Of a stretch of DNA of 12,993 nt, positions 1-7,565 are shown piece after piece (position 1 is the stretch's first letter; each line of letters opens with the position of its first letter). This DNA comes from Chloroflexota bacterium. Its GTDB lineage: Bacteria; Chloroflexota; Anaerolineae; Aggregatilineales; Phototrophicaceae. The notes beneath the pieces are model-generated. The model searched no databases, was not told where the DNA came from, and saw nothing but the letters and a program-made list of their open reading frames with translations. The translations under genes and the position numbers were made by a program. The DNA lies in the NCBI GenBank assembly GCA_026706395.1, contig JAPOYU010000113.1, forward strand, positions 1-12,993. The letters run 5' to 3'.

Positions 1-1944
1 TCGCCGGGCTTATTGCCGGTTTGACAATCGCGGTTTCAATGTACACTTTCGTGTGCAATGTTATCATTTTAGCGTTGTTCGTTTGCGGTTTGGCTGTTTC
101 ACGCTGGCGCGACAGAGTATTTTGGCGTCACGTTTTTCTATTGCTGGCGGTAATCTCGCTGTCTTGCGCGTGGCGGTTGGTCCCCATGTTGCAGAACGCT
201 GAGCAGCTTGACCGGGCAAGCGGGTACACCGATTCCCGAGTCGACTTGTTGTCCTTTATAGTTAATATCAAAAATCCTGTTCTGGGCCCCTTCGCAGAAG
301 ATCTTCTTCACATTCCTGAAAAACCAAATATCAGAGATTCCAGCTATATTGGGATCGTGCCGATCGCGCTGATATGTTTCGGGCTATTCACGAAAAGAAA
401 GCGGCGCCAGTTCTTGCCTTGGCTGGGCCTGTTGCTGGTGTTTTTTGGTCTTGAGCCTCGGTTCAACACTTAGTATCAACGGGACGGAATTTGAGGACAT
501 CAAGCTTCCAAAACACTTTCTCAATCAATTGCTGCCTCCTGTTTTCGCAGCGTTCTATTCTCCACATTTTTTTATGACCGGCGCCTGGCTGCCACTCGCG
601 GTTTTGTCCTGCTTAGGACTACACGCACTGTTGGATCGGGTTCCCATTAAATTGCGATCGAGGTTTGTCCTGGCGTTTATATTGATTGTTGCATTTGAAT
701 ACTACAGCCCTATACCAGTGTCTGACGATCCACGTTTGGCTGCCGCAGTTACCAAAGAACGCCTCGCCTTTCTCGATTGGCTTGAGAAGGAAGAGCAAAG
801 CATTAGTCTGATCAATCTGCCCTTTGGCAAACATAATTCCTGGCGCTATTCCTGGTTCCAGTCACTCAGCGGATACCCCCAAGTTGAAGGCTTCATGAGC
901 CGTACACCGGGTAGCGCTTACGGCTACATCAGAGCGAACTTCCTGCTGAGTGCTTGGCAGAGTCACCGTCCGATCCACTGCGAAATGACAGAAAAAGAGA
1001 CCTTTCTCTCAGGGCTGGCGCAACTCGAGGAAGACGGATTCAGCCACGTCGTATATCATCGCGACCTTCACAGCGCGCACGCGGTAAGCGAGAGTTTCCG
1101 AAATATCTCGCCGGCCTACCATGACCAGTTCGTGTCGATTTACAGACTGAGCGATCTGCGTGATGGTTGTCCGGAAGGATTGAGCACTCGCCATCTCTTC
1201 ACACGCGTCTACACCGACGCCTTAAAGAATAGTCCGATCCCCGATGAACGTCACGAAACCCTTGTCCTTTTTCCGCCAACGCCCCAAGCAAGCGACCATT
1301 TAATGCGCTACCTTCGCCACTTCGATCCTACCGACAAGAATGTCGTAGCCATCGCCGGCGAGGCGCAGGGACAGGTCGACGTCTGGTCTACTGCGTCGAT
1401 TGACCTGGGACGCCAAAATGCGGTATGGGTTTTGAAGGACCGGCTGGGACTTGCTCCAGAACGGACCAATGCGAATTACGCCTGGTTTCTGCAGCGATTC
1501 AAGTACTGTGAGCAAGTCTATATGGACAGGACTATTGCTGTCGACTTGTATGTAAAGTTGGACATCCCCTGCACTGCCCTGGACAGCAGTAGCGCTCTCG
1601 AAATTCGCTACTTGGATGGCGTTCGCCTGCACAATGCCTCCGTGGAAGTGAGTTCGGACAAGGTTCGCTTCTATTTCGCTTGGACCAACAGAACGACAAA
1701 TCACTATTCATTTTCGATTCAATTCTTTGGCGCGGACGGGCAAAGGGCCTTGCAACACGACAGTGTGATCCAGCGTGAGTTGCTGACGAGCGTCGAGATT
1801 GGAACAGCGCAGCTTCCGGAAGGCTTGTACGTTGTAAAGCTGATCGTATACGATTTCGCTACAGGAAAGAGCCAGTCCGGTACGTTACATGCTACGATGG
1901 ACCGATTTGATCGCGAGTTTGACCTGGCAAAGATTGAGCTTTAA
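1..1944 (+). pseudogene. Frameshifted, 5'-truncated copy of a GT-C-like polytopic membrane protein
   Basis: The reading frame is already open at position 3 (AGLIAGLTIAV...), so the gene begins outside the window. It aligns with the intact paralogue at 2244-4772 from about residue 189 of that protein to the end, at roughly 60% identity by eye in the C-terminal part. The frame beginning at 3 stops at 473. From 445 the paralogous sequence continues in the next frame to the stop at 1942-1944. The switch lies in six Ts at 441-446: removing one T gives V-F-L-V-L-S-L-G, exactly as in the intact copy. That is the only lesion seen in about 647 codons. There is also a 3-residue in-frame shortening near AAFYSPHFF. 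The visible part has several membrane helices (to about 720), then a soluble region and a C-terminal beta-rich domain. Function is inferred only from the paralogue. A sequencing error in the homopolymer would make this an intact gene. Confidence 0.8.
441..446 (+). other. T6 homopolymer at the frameshift point
   Basis: Six consecutive Ts lie exactly where the first membrane-protein copy changes frame. The intact paralogue encodes V-F-L-V-L-S here. The broken copy would encode the same residues with five Ts. A one-base expansion is therefore the simplest explanation. It could be a recent mutation, slipped-strand phase variation, or a base-calling or assembly artefact. Confidence 0.8.
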
Positions 1945-2243
1945 TGCCAATAAGCAATGGACTGCCGAGATCAAATCTGTCCGACTAAGTTGATCGAAGC
2001 AAATTAGAACCCCGTTTGCCAAAACACTCGGTAGCGAAAACCCTTCTCTGAATTCTCCGCGATATGTCAGTTGCATCGTCCCGATCATCGGCGGTGATGG
2101 ATCAAAAGAGACAGCTTACGATTCGGCGGCGCCATTTCGAGCGGGTTTAGGCAGCAATTTTGCGTGCTTGCGGCGTTATGAGCCATATAATGTGATATTA
2201 TATCGAAACGCTCATACCTATCGCATACAGAGCGATTACATCA
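1945..2243. other. Intergenic region between the two tandem copies
   Basis: These 299 bp separate the stop of the broken copy from the ATG of the intact copy. I see no convincing gene and no hairpin followed by a T-tract. The last 60 bases turn AT-rich and contain a perfect inverted repeat that includes a TATAAT hexamer (listed separately). The shared 'ataagcaat'-like string soon after both stop codons is too short to be counted as a repeat. Confidence 0.6.
2185..2203 (+). promoter_or_regulatory. AT-rich inverted repeat with TATAAT, putative promoter or operator
   Basis: ATATAAT (2185-2191) and ATTATAT (2197-2203) form a perfect 7-bp inverted repeat around a 5-base spacer. The left arm contains the consensus -10 hexamer TATAAT (2186-2191), 53 bases before the ATG at 2244. 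No good -35 box is correctly spaced: the nearest, TTGCGT at 2160-2165, is 20 bp upstream of the hexamer. The palindrome could be an operator over the -10, or simply an AT-rich promoter. Regulation is not demonstrated. Confidence 0.4.
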
Positions 2244-4772
2244 ATGCTCGTCATAATGCGCGTAAAATTACGGCAACACCTGCATTTCTTTATTGTCATC
2301 ACCGTCTTAACGGTGCTGATGACTTGGCCAACGATCGTCTACGCCTTCAGGACGGATGTCAACTGGTTGCCGGAAGCCACACATCCAGATGTGTATCTGG
2401 AGCTCTGGAAAAACTGGTATGGAGGAAAGGTGCTTATTGGACAAGCAGATCGTTTTCATACCGACTTGATCTTTTATCCTGATGGTGTGCCGCTGTCTTA
2501 TACCCAATTGAATTTCCCTTACATCGCTATGAGCAACGCCTTGCTCCCCTTTATGACAGCTTTCAACGCCTACAGTATTAGCTATCTCCTGATTACCGTT
2601 ACGGCAGCTCTGGCTGCGTACGCTTACCTCCTGTGGTTGTTCAAGGACAAGAGGCTCGCGCTCTTTGGCGCAGTTCTCTTTGCGTTTTGTCCACAAATTG
2701 TCGGCCTTCCTGTAAGGCCTGGCATAGCTTTTCTCGCGCCGACGCCGCTGGTGTTGTATTGGGTGCATCGAGGCCTAACCGAAAGGCGCGCAAGCCTAAT
2801 CATCCTCGGGGGCGCAGTCGCCGGCTTAACAACCGCTGTCGTGATGTACCAGTTTGTATGCGTCCTAATCGCGTTGGGATTGTTGGTCTGCGGCCTGGCA
2901 GTTTCAAGGTGGCGGAACATGGTATTCTGGCGTCAGGTGGTTCTGCTGGTGTCCGCCATCGCGATCTCTTGCGCCTGGCGGGTGATCCCTATGCTGCAGG
3001 ATCAAGGGCAACTGGACCGGGCAATAGATTTTGCTAGCGACAGTTCGCAAAGCGGCGACCTTATTTCCTTCTTTATCAATCGCAAGAATCCAATACTAGG
3101 TCCTTTCGCTGAAAGCCTCGTTGATCAGATGCCCGGTAACAGCAAACCTCTCAAAAGGAGCTATCTCGGTTTTGTACCGCTCATGTTAGTTGGCATCGGA
3201 CTGCTGAACAAGCATACGCGGCGAAGGATGCTGCCCTGGCTGGGGCTACTGCTAGTATTTCTTGTGCTGTCTCTCGGCTCAGTGCTCAAAATCAATGGGA
3301 TTGTTTATGAAGACATCCTTCTTCCAAAGCATTATTTGGATCAATTGCTGCCTGTCGCTTTCGCCGCCTTCCGTCATCCAGACCATTTGAGTTTTTTCTT
3401 GATAGGGGCCTGGCTGCCGCTGGCGATCCTTGCTTGCTTTGGCTTAATGGCGCTGCGAGAGCGCTTTCCTTTCGCCGCGGGGCATGTTTTCATCTTGCTG
3501 CTTATCTCGATCAGCGCCCTTGAACGATATATTCCCGTGTACCATCCGCCTAAACCCTGGTGGGTTGAAAGCGTCAGCGAAGAACGTCTGGCCTACCTCA
3601 ACTGGCTGAAGCAGGAAGAGGAAGAAAACATCGCGCTTGTCAATGTTCCATTTGGTTGGACATCTGAAGCCTTCTATGTCTACGCTCAAACTTTAAGCGG
3701 CTTTCCGATATCGGCGGGAGCGACCAACAGAACGCTGGCCAGCGCGTATAATTACATCAAAGCCAATTACATTCTTAATGCTTGGTACAGTCTGCGTCCG
3801 ATCCGCTGTGAAGCGGCAGACCCAGAATCTTATCTTTCGGCAGTGGCCGCGCTGGAGGCGGACGGATTTAGCCACATCGTATTTCATCGTGCATTCCCCG
3901 GGCACGCGCAAATCGGGGAGAGCTTCGACGGCATTCCCGCAGCTTACAGCGACGGCTACGTATCGATATATCGGCTTAGCGAGCTGAGCGATAGCTGCCC
4001 GAAAGAATTGAGCGCTCAACATCACTTTGCGGATGCTTATGGGGAAGCTTTGGGCAAGGGCGCAATTCTCGATGAACGGCATGGCGTCGCGGTCGTTTTG
4101 CCGCCAACGGCACAAATTGCCGAGCACTTCATGCGCTATCTTCGCCACGCTGGCTGGAGGGACCCGACCATCGCTGCCATTTCCAGCGATGAGCAAGGCA
4201 AGGTCGAAGTACTGAGTACGGAGACGGTCGATCTCGATCAGGAGAATGCGATTTGGCTGTTCAAAGATCGGCTGGAATTCGATCCGGAGCGAGCAGCGCC
4301 CAATCACGATTGGCTTTTGGCGCGATTCAGATCCTGCGAGCGCTTTTATGAGGACGAAGGCACGACCATCGACTTGTATCTGAAACTGGATATTCCCTGC
4401 GCTGCCATGGATGAAAGCGGCGCGATTGGGGTTCGCTATGACGATGGCGTACGTCTACATAATGCTTATTACGAGGTCGCTTCGGATGAGGTCCGCTTCT
4501 ACTTGGCTTGGACCAGTGATACTGAAAAGCGTTATGCGTTTTCTCTTCAATTCTTCGACTCGGGAAACCATAAGGCCCTTCAGTACGATCATCCGATCTG
4601 GCGTGAATTGCTGGGAGTGCATGAGATTGACACGACGCCGCTTCCGGCCGGCGCCTACACGGTGAAGCTAATCGTATACGATTTCGAGACTCAAATCAGC
4701 CAGGGCGGTACGCTGACTGATACGGGCGAGCGCTTTGAACGTGAGTTGATCTTGGCTACGCTCGAGCTATAA
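2244..4772 (+). CDS. Polytopic membrane protein, GT-C glycosyltransferase-like, with C-terminal beta-sandwich
   Basis: This is an 842-aa protein starting at ATG 2244; an in-frame ATG at 2256 is possible and no strong Shine-Dalgarno is visible. Residues 1-430 hold many hydrophobic helices. The first helix (about 14-33) is followed by a polar loop with TDVNWLPEATHPDVYLELWKN (38-57 region) and then TDLIFYPDGVPLS. This acidic first loop and 'FYPDG' block resemble large GT-C-type membrane glycosyltransferases and related Chloroflexota proteins. Residues 430-720 look extracytoplasmic and mixed. Residues 725-842 contain VRLHN...VRFYLAW...YAFSLQFFD...LPAGAYTVKLIVYDF, a beta-sandwich pattern often found at the end of such proteins. 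The likely role is transfer of a lipid-linked sugar, or other surface-glycan work, at the membrane. Donor and acceptor are unknown and no catalytic residue is proven. It is the intact member of a tandem pair and its GC is visibly lower than in the sdh genes. A non-enzymatic YfhO-like or PTPS-related membrane protein is an alternative. Confidence 0.7.
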   Translation: MLVIMRVKLRQHLHFFIVITVLTVLMTWPTIVYAFRTDVNWLPEATHPDVYLELWKNWYGGKVLIGQADRFHTDLIFYPDGVPLSYTQLNFPYIAMSNALLPFMTAFNAYSISYLLITVTAALAAYAYLLWLFKDKRLALFGAVLFAFCPQIVGLPVRPGIAFLAPTPLVLYWVHRGLTERRASLIILGGAVAGLTTAVVMYQFVCVLIALGLLVCGLAVSRWRNMVFWRQVVLLVSAIAISCAWRVIPMLQDQGQLDRAIDFASDSSQSGDLISFFINRKNPILGPFAESLVDQMPGNSKPLKRSYLGFVPLMLVGIGLLNKHTRRRMLPWLGLLLVFLVLSLGSVLKINGIVYEDILLPKHYLDQLLPVAFAAFRHPDHLSFFLIGAWLPLAILACFGLMALRERFPFAAGHVFILLLISISALERYIPVYHPPKPWWVESVSEERLAYLNWLKQEEEENIALVNVPFGWTSEAFYVYAQTLSGFPISAGATNRTLASAYNYIKANYILNAWYSLRPIRCEAADPESYLSAVAALEADGFSHIVFHRAFPGHAQIGESFDGIPAAYSDGYVSIYRLSELSDSCPKELSAQHHFADAYGEALGKGAILDERHGVAVVLPPTAQIAEHFMRYLRHAGWRDPTIAAISSDEQGKVEVLSTETVDLDQENAIWLFKDRLEFDPERAAPNHDWLLARFRSCERFYEDEGTTIDLYLKLDIPCAAMDESGAIGVRYDDGVRLHNAYYEVASDEVRFYLAWTSDTEKRYAFSLQFFDSGNHKALQYDHPIWRELLGVHEIDTTPLPAGAYTVKLIVYDFETQISQGGTLTDTGERFERELILATLEL

Positions 4773-4933
4773 TCCCGGTTTCAGTCTCGTTCCCTATAAG
4801 CAATCGGCTTTCTCTTGGGTTAGATACTTACGAACTGTCTGCTTGGCAATGTCTTCTAAAGCAGCCATCGCCAGATCGTTTCTGCGCTATACTTGAACAA
4901 TGAATTGACCTCTGATCGAGAGGACGCTGCTGG
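4773..4933. other. Intergenic region with weak promoter upstream of yvcK
   Basis: These 161 bp separate the membrane-protein gene from yvcK. A -10-like TATACT lies at 4888-4893, 40 bases before the yvcK start, but no matching -35 is seen at 15-19 bp. A good Shine-Dalgarno, GAGAGGA (4918-4924), sits 9 bases before the ATG. There is no hairpin plus T-tract terminator for the upstream gene. Confidence 0.4.
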
Positions 4934-5941
4934 ATGAAAGTGGTATCAATCGGTGGTGGATTGGGCGCTGTGCAGGTCATGCATGGCATGCAGCGTCATA
5001 CCAGCAGCCTCACCGGCATCATCGCCGTCACTGATACCGGGCGCAGCACCGGCATCGTCCGCGAATTCGCGCAGATCCCCGCGCCGGGCGACATTCGCAA
5101 CGCGCTGGCCACGCTCGCGCTGGATGACGATTCCCTGCTGACCCGCGTCATGCAGCATCGAATCGCCGCCCCGAGCGACCCTAAACTCGATGGCATGGCC
5201 TTCGGCAATCTCTTCATCGCCGCTCTGACGCAGATGTCCGGCAGCTTCGTGACGGCGATCGAGCAGATCAGCGAATTCCTCAATGTACAGGCGAATATCT
5301 ACCCGGTTACCGAAGAAGATACCCATATCTGCGCTGAACTTGTGGATGGCACCATCGTCGAGCAGGAGTTCAACGTGCGGCAACTGGACAAAGCCGCGAT
5401 CAAACGCATTTTCGTGCAGAATCCCGATGCGACCGCTTACGGTCCCTGCCTCGATGCGCTGCGCGACGCCGACCTCATCACCATCGGTCCCGGCAGCCTT
5501 TTCACGACCGTCATCGCCTGTCTCGCGTTCAAAGAGATCACCCAGGCGATACGCGATTCCGGCGCGCTGAAAGTGTACATCTGCAATACCACCACCCAGC
5601 CGGGCCAGACCGACGGCTATACGCTGTCCGATCATGTCCAGCAGGTGATTTCTTATCTCGGCATCGGCGTACTCCATTACGTGGTGCTGAACTCATCGGA
5701 GCCCAGCCCGGAGCTGATGGAGCTCTACGCGCGCGAGCGGGTTGATGTGCTGCTGCCCACGCCGCATGAAGTTCACAATATCTTGACGATGAACGTGACG
5801 CCGGTCATGGCCGATGTCGCCGATACCAGATCGGGCAAGCGGGCGCTCTGGCAAAAGCAGGACACGATACGCCATAAGCCGGGCTTGATCGCTGATACAT
5901 TGATGGAGTTGATGGCTGAGCGTGCGGCTGTCGTGAAGTAG
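4934..5941 (+). CDS. yvcK: YvcK/CofD-like family protein (gluconeogenesis factor)
   Basis: This 335-aa protein is close to the usual 310-340 aa of YvcK. The ATG at 4934 is supported by GAGAGGA 9 bases upstream. Family motifs appear in order: nucleotide-binding GGGLG (7-11), DTGRSTG (34-40), PAPGDIRNAL (49-58), GNLFIAALT (91-99), GPGSLFTTV (185-193) and CNTTTQPGQTDGYTLSDHV (217-235). In Bacillus and mycobacteria, YvcK homologues bind UDP-sugars such as UDP-GlcNAc and are needed for growth on gluconeogenic carbon sources and for normal cell-wall synthesis. The related CofD makes the F420 precursor, but the length and motifs fit YvcK better. The usual DDGGSSG block reads DTGRSTG here. The common neighbours whiA and rapZ are absent. 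The gene is convergent with rmuC, 5 bp between stop codons. Family assignment is strong; the physiological role is inferred. Confidence 0.9.
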   Translation: MKVVSIGGGLGAVQVMHGMQRHTSSLTGIIAVTDTGRSTGIVREFAQIPAPGDIRNALATLALDDDSLLTRVMQHRIAAPSDPKLDGMAFGNLFIAALTQMSGSFVTAIEQISEFLNVQANIYPVTEEDTHICAELVDGTIVEQEFNVRQLDKAAIKRIFVQNPDATAYGPCLDALRDADLITIGPGSLFTTVIACLAFKEITQAIRDSGALKVYICNTTTQPGQTDGYTLSDHVQQVISYLGIGVLHYVVLNSSEPSPELMELYARERVDVLLPTPHEVHNILTMNVTPVMADVADTRSGKRALWQKQDTIRHKPGLIADTLMELMAERAAVVK

Positions 5942-5946
5942 GTGGA

Positions 5947-7392
5947 TTAGGTCGAATCTGCCGGAAGCTGAGGAAGCTGGAGATCCTCCCAGGCTTGCAT
6001 GCTGTTGCCTTCGAGTATGTTATCAATCTTGTCAAACTTGCGGTCCAACTGATTGGATCGCGCGCCTGTCAGTTCGCGGAATTTTCGTTCCAAGGTGGAG
6101 AAGTTCTTTTCCATGCCATCCATATATTCGGTGTATTTTGCCCATTCGGCTCTGATGTCGGTGAGCACGGCGAATACCTCCCTGGACTTACGCTCGAAGG
6201 CGAGGCTTTGCGCCGCTTGATGTATGACCGCCAAAACCGGATATAGATTTAATGGCGAACATAAGATGACCTTGCTCCGCAGCGCCGCGTCCATGATCGT
6301 ATAATCCTGCTCGTGGATGAAACGGTAAACGGGCTCGTTGGGAATTAGAAGAAGCACGCAATCCACCGTCTGTTCATTGATGTACTCCTTACTGGCAACG
6401 TCGTTTACTACGTTCTTCACGTTCCGTAGAAAAGCCTTGGCATATTTCTCGCGATTCTGCTGACTGTCCGCGTTGTGGTACGAGTCATAATTGTCAAAGG
6501 AATACTTGACGTCCATATTGACATAAAGGCCGTTGGGCAGGCATATCGTAAAGTCGGGGCGTTCCCCGGACGCTTGCGTCATCTGCTTGTAATAGTTCCT
6601 GCCTTCGACGAATCCCAACAGCTGCAGCAAGTCTTCAGCTATCCGTTCCCCCCATTGCCCGCGCGCCCGATTATCAGCCAGCGCTCGGTGCAGTGCCGAT
6701 GTTGTTTGCGTCAGATTTTTCAGTTGGTCGTCCAGAGCGCCAAGCTTGCTTTCCCGCGCCTTCTCAAACTCTTGAATCAACTCTTCGACTTTGCCGAGCT
6801 TGTCTTTCATTTCGCCGAGCGTCCGGTTAATTTGCACTTCCTTATTCTCAAGGTTTGTGAAATGTTCTTTCGTCTGCGCTGCCGCTTTGTCCGATAGCCG
6901 ATTCAAGTAATTCTGGTTGGATTCCTTGAGTTGCTCGGCTGATTTTCCAATCACCTCGCTGACGTTTTTCTCGTTCTTCTCCAAGCTGCTTGGCACTGTG
7001 TTCAAAGTGTTGGTCATCGACTTAGACATCGACTGCAATTGTTGGTCAATGAGCTCCTTCTTGCCTTCCAGCGTATTGATGTGCTGTTTTTCCTGATCCT
7101 CGAATCGGTTGCTTGCCAATTCAAGGAATTCCCTTTGATTTCTTAGCAGCGCTTCATTGGATAAACTTTCAAAAGAGGACTTCATTTCTCTCGTGGCAGT
7201 TTCGTAAGCGTTTCTGTTCTCGCTCAGCGCTTTTTCAAATGCTGACTTCTGCTCAGTCATCGCCCGGTCAAAAGAGCGCTTCATGCTGAAGCGGCTGAAT
7301 AAGAGCAGCATGACCCCGCCAAGGAGACCAACAGCCGCGCCAATGAAGAGACTGAGTCCATCTAAAGTCGTGATAAGTTCACCGATACTCAT
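5947..7392 (-). CDS. rmuC: RmuC family DNA recombination protein
   Basis: This 481-aa protein has the classic RmuC layout: an N-terminal membrane helix (about 12-33), a long Lys/Glu-rich coiled coil (about 40-235) and the conserved RmuC core. The core shows GQWGE (245-249), ERPDFTICLP (277-286) and VNMDVKYSFDNY (291-302). Together these look like the PD-(D/E)xK nuclease-like signature, with candidate residues E249, D280, D294 and K296. Later blocks LLIPNE (348-353) and the hydrophobic CSPLNLYPVLAVI stretch also fit. In E. coli, rmuC mutants show altered inversion between short inverted repeats, and the family is a putative nuclease acting on DNA structures. The ATG complement at 7390-7392 is preceded by a perfect AGGAGG 7 bases upstream (7400-7405 on the + strand). 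It looks monocistronic and divergent from sdhCD. Base composition is visibly more AT-rich than yvcK and sdh, so a different history is possible. Confidence 0.93.
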   Translation of the reverse strand: MSIGELITTLDGLSLFIGAAVGLLGGVMLLLFSRFSMKRSFDRAMTEQKSAFEKALSENRNAYETATREMKSSFESLSNEALLRNQREFLELASNRFEDQEKQHINTLEGKKELIDQQLQSMSKSMTNTLNTVPSSLEKNEKNVSEVIGKSAEQLKESNQNYLNRLSDKAAAQTKEHFTNLENKEVQINRTLGEMKDKLGKVEELIQEFEKARESKLGALDDQLKNLTQTTSALHRALADNRARGQWGERIAEDLLQLLGFVEGRNYYKQMTQASGERPDFTICLPNGLYVNMDVKYSFDNYDSYHNADSQQNREKYAKAFLRNVKNVVNDVASKEYINEQTVDCVLLLIPNEPVYRFIHEQDYTIMDAALRSKVILCSPLNLYPVLAVIHQAAQSLAFERKSREVFAVLTDIRAEWAKYTEYMDGMEKNFSTLERKFRELTGARSNQLDRKFDKIDNILEGNSMQAWEDLQLPQLPADST

Positions 7393-7409
7393 TTGCTATC
7401 CTCCTGCGA

Positions 7410-7436
7410 GAATCCGATTAGAGCTTACTCGGATTC
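7410..7436. repeat. 8-bp inverted repeat next to the rmuC RBS
   Basis: GAATCCGA (7410-7417) and TCGGATTC (7429-7436) are perfectly complementary around an 11-base centre. The repeat lies just upstream of the rmuC Shine-Dalgarno and overlaps its putative -10. It could be an operator for a dimeric regulator, or a hairpin in the rmuC leader. Function is not shown. Confidence 0.55.
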
Positions 7437-7449
7437 GTCAAGCTGTCAA
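7422..7449 (-). promoter_or_regulatory. Putative rmuC promoter
   Basis: Read on the minus strand there is a perfect -35 TTGACA (7444-7449) followed after 16 bp by TAAGCT (7422-7427), a weak -10. Transcription would begin just upstream of the AGGAGG of rmuC. The -10 lies in the loop of the GAATCCGA/TCGGATTC inverted repeat. The -35 is convincing; the -10 is not. Confidence 0.45.
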
Positions 7450-7490
7450 CGGGCGCATGTTGGCTTGCCCTTTCGCGGAATTGCGCCCGT
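7449..7490. repeat. 9-bp inverted repeat abutting the sdh promoter
   Basis: ACGGGCGCA (7449-7457) and TGCGCCCGT (7482-7490) form a perfect 9-bp inverted repeat with a 24-bp centre. The right arm runs into the extended -10 of the sdh promoter, and the centre spans where a -35 would lie. The half-site spacing (33 bp between arm starts, about three helical turns) would suit cooperative binding of a regulator. No regulator is identified. Confidence 0.5.
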
Positions 7491-7498
7491 GCTATAAT
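7490..7498 (+). promoter_or_regulatory. Extended -10 promoter of the sdh operon
   Basis: TGCTATAAT (7490-7498) is a perfect extended -10 element (TGnTATAAT) 67 bases before the chosen sdhCD start. No good -35 is present at normal spacing, which is usual for extended -10 promoters. It is the only strong promoter seen for the sdhCD-sdhA-sdhB cluster. Confidence 0.7.
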
Positions 7499-7552
7499 AG
7501 CGGCGTTGCGCCAACCGTAACGGATTCAACATGGAAGCGCTGAATTAGCGTG

Positions 7553-7559
7553 AGGAAGG
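7553..7559 (+). promoter_or_regulatory. Ribosome binding site that fixes the sdhCD start
   Basis: AGGAAGG at 7553-7559 lies 6 bases before GTG 7566. It would be immediately adjacent to the in-frame TTG at 7560, which is too close for initiation. GTG 7566 is therefore preferred. Confidence 0.7.
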
Positions 7560-7565
7560 TTGCCG

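Noticed and set aside
441..452. Programmed -1 ribosomal frameshift on the T6 run (slippery TTTTTTG)
   Set aside because: The second frame is +1 relative to the first, so a -1 shift would not restore it. Removing one T is required, which fits mutation, polymerase slippage or sequencing error better.
4946..5677. 243-codon open frame antisense to yvcK
   Set aside because: It is opposite a well-supported YvcK gene, low in complexity, and has no recognisable motif.
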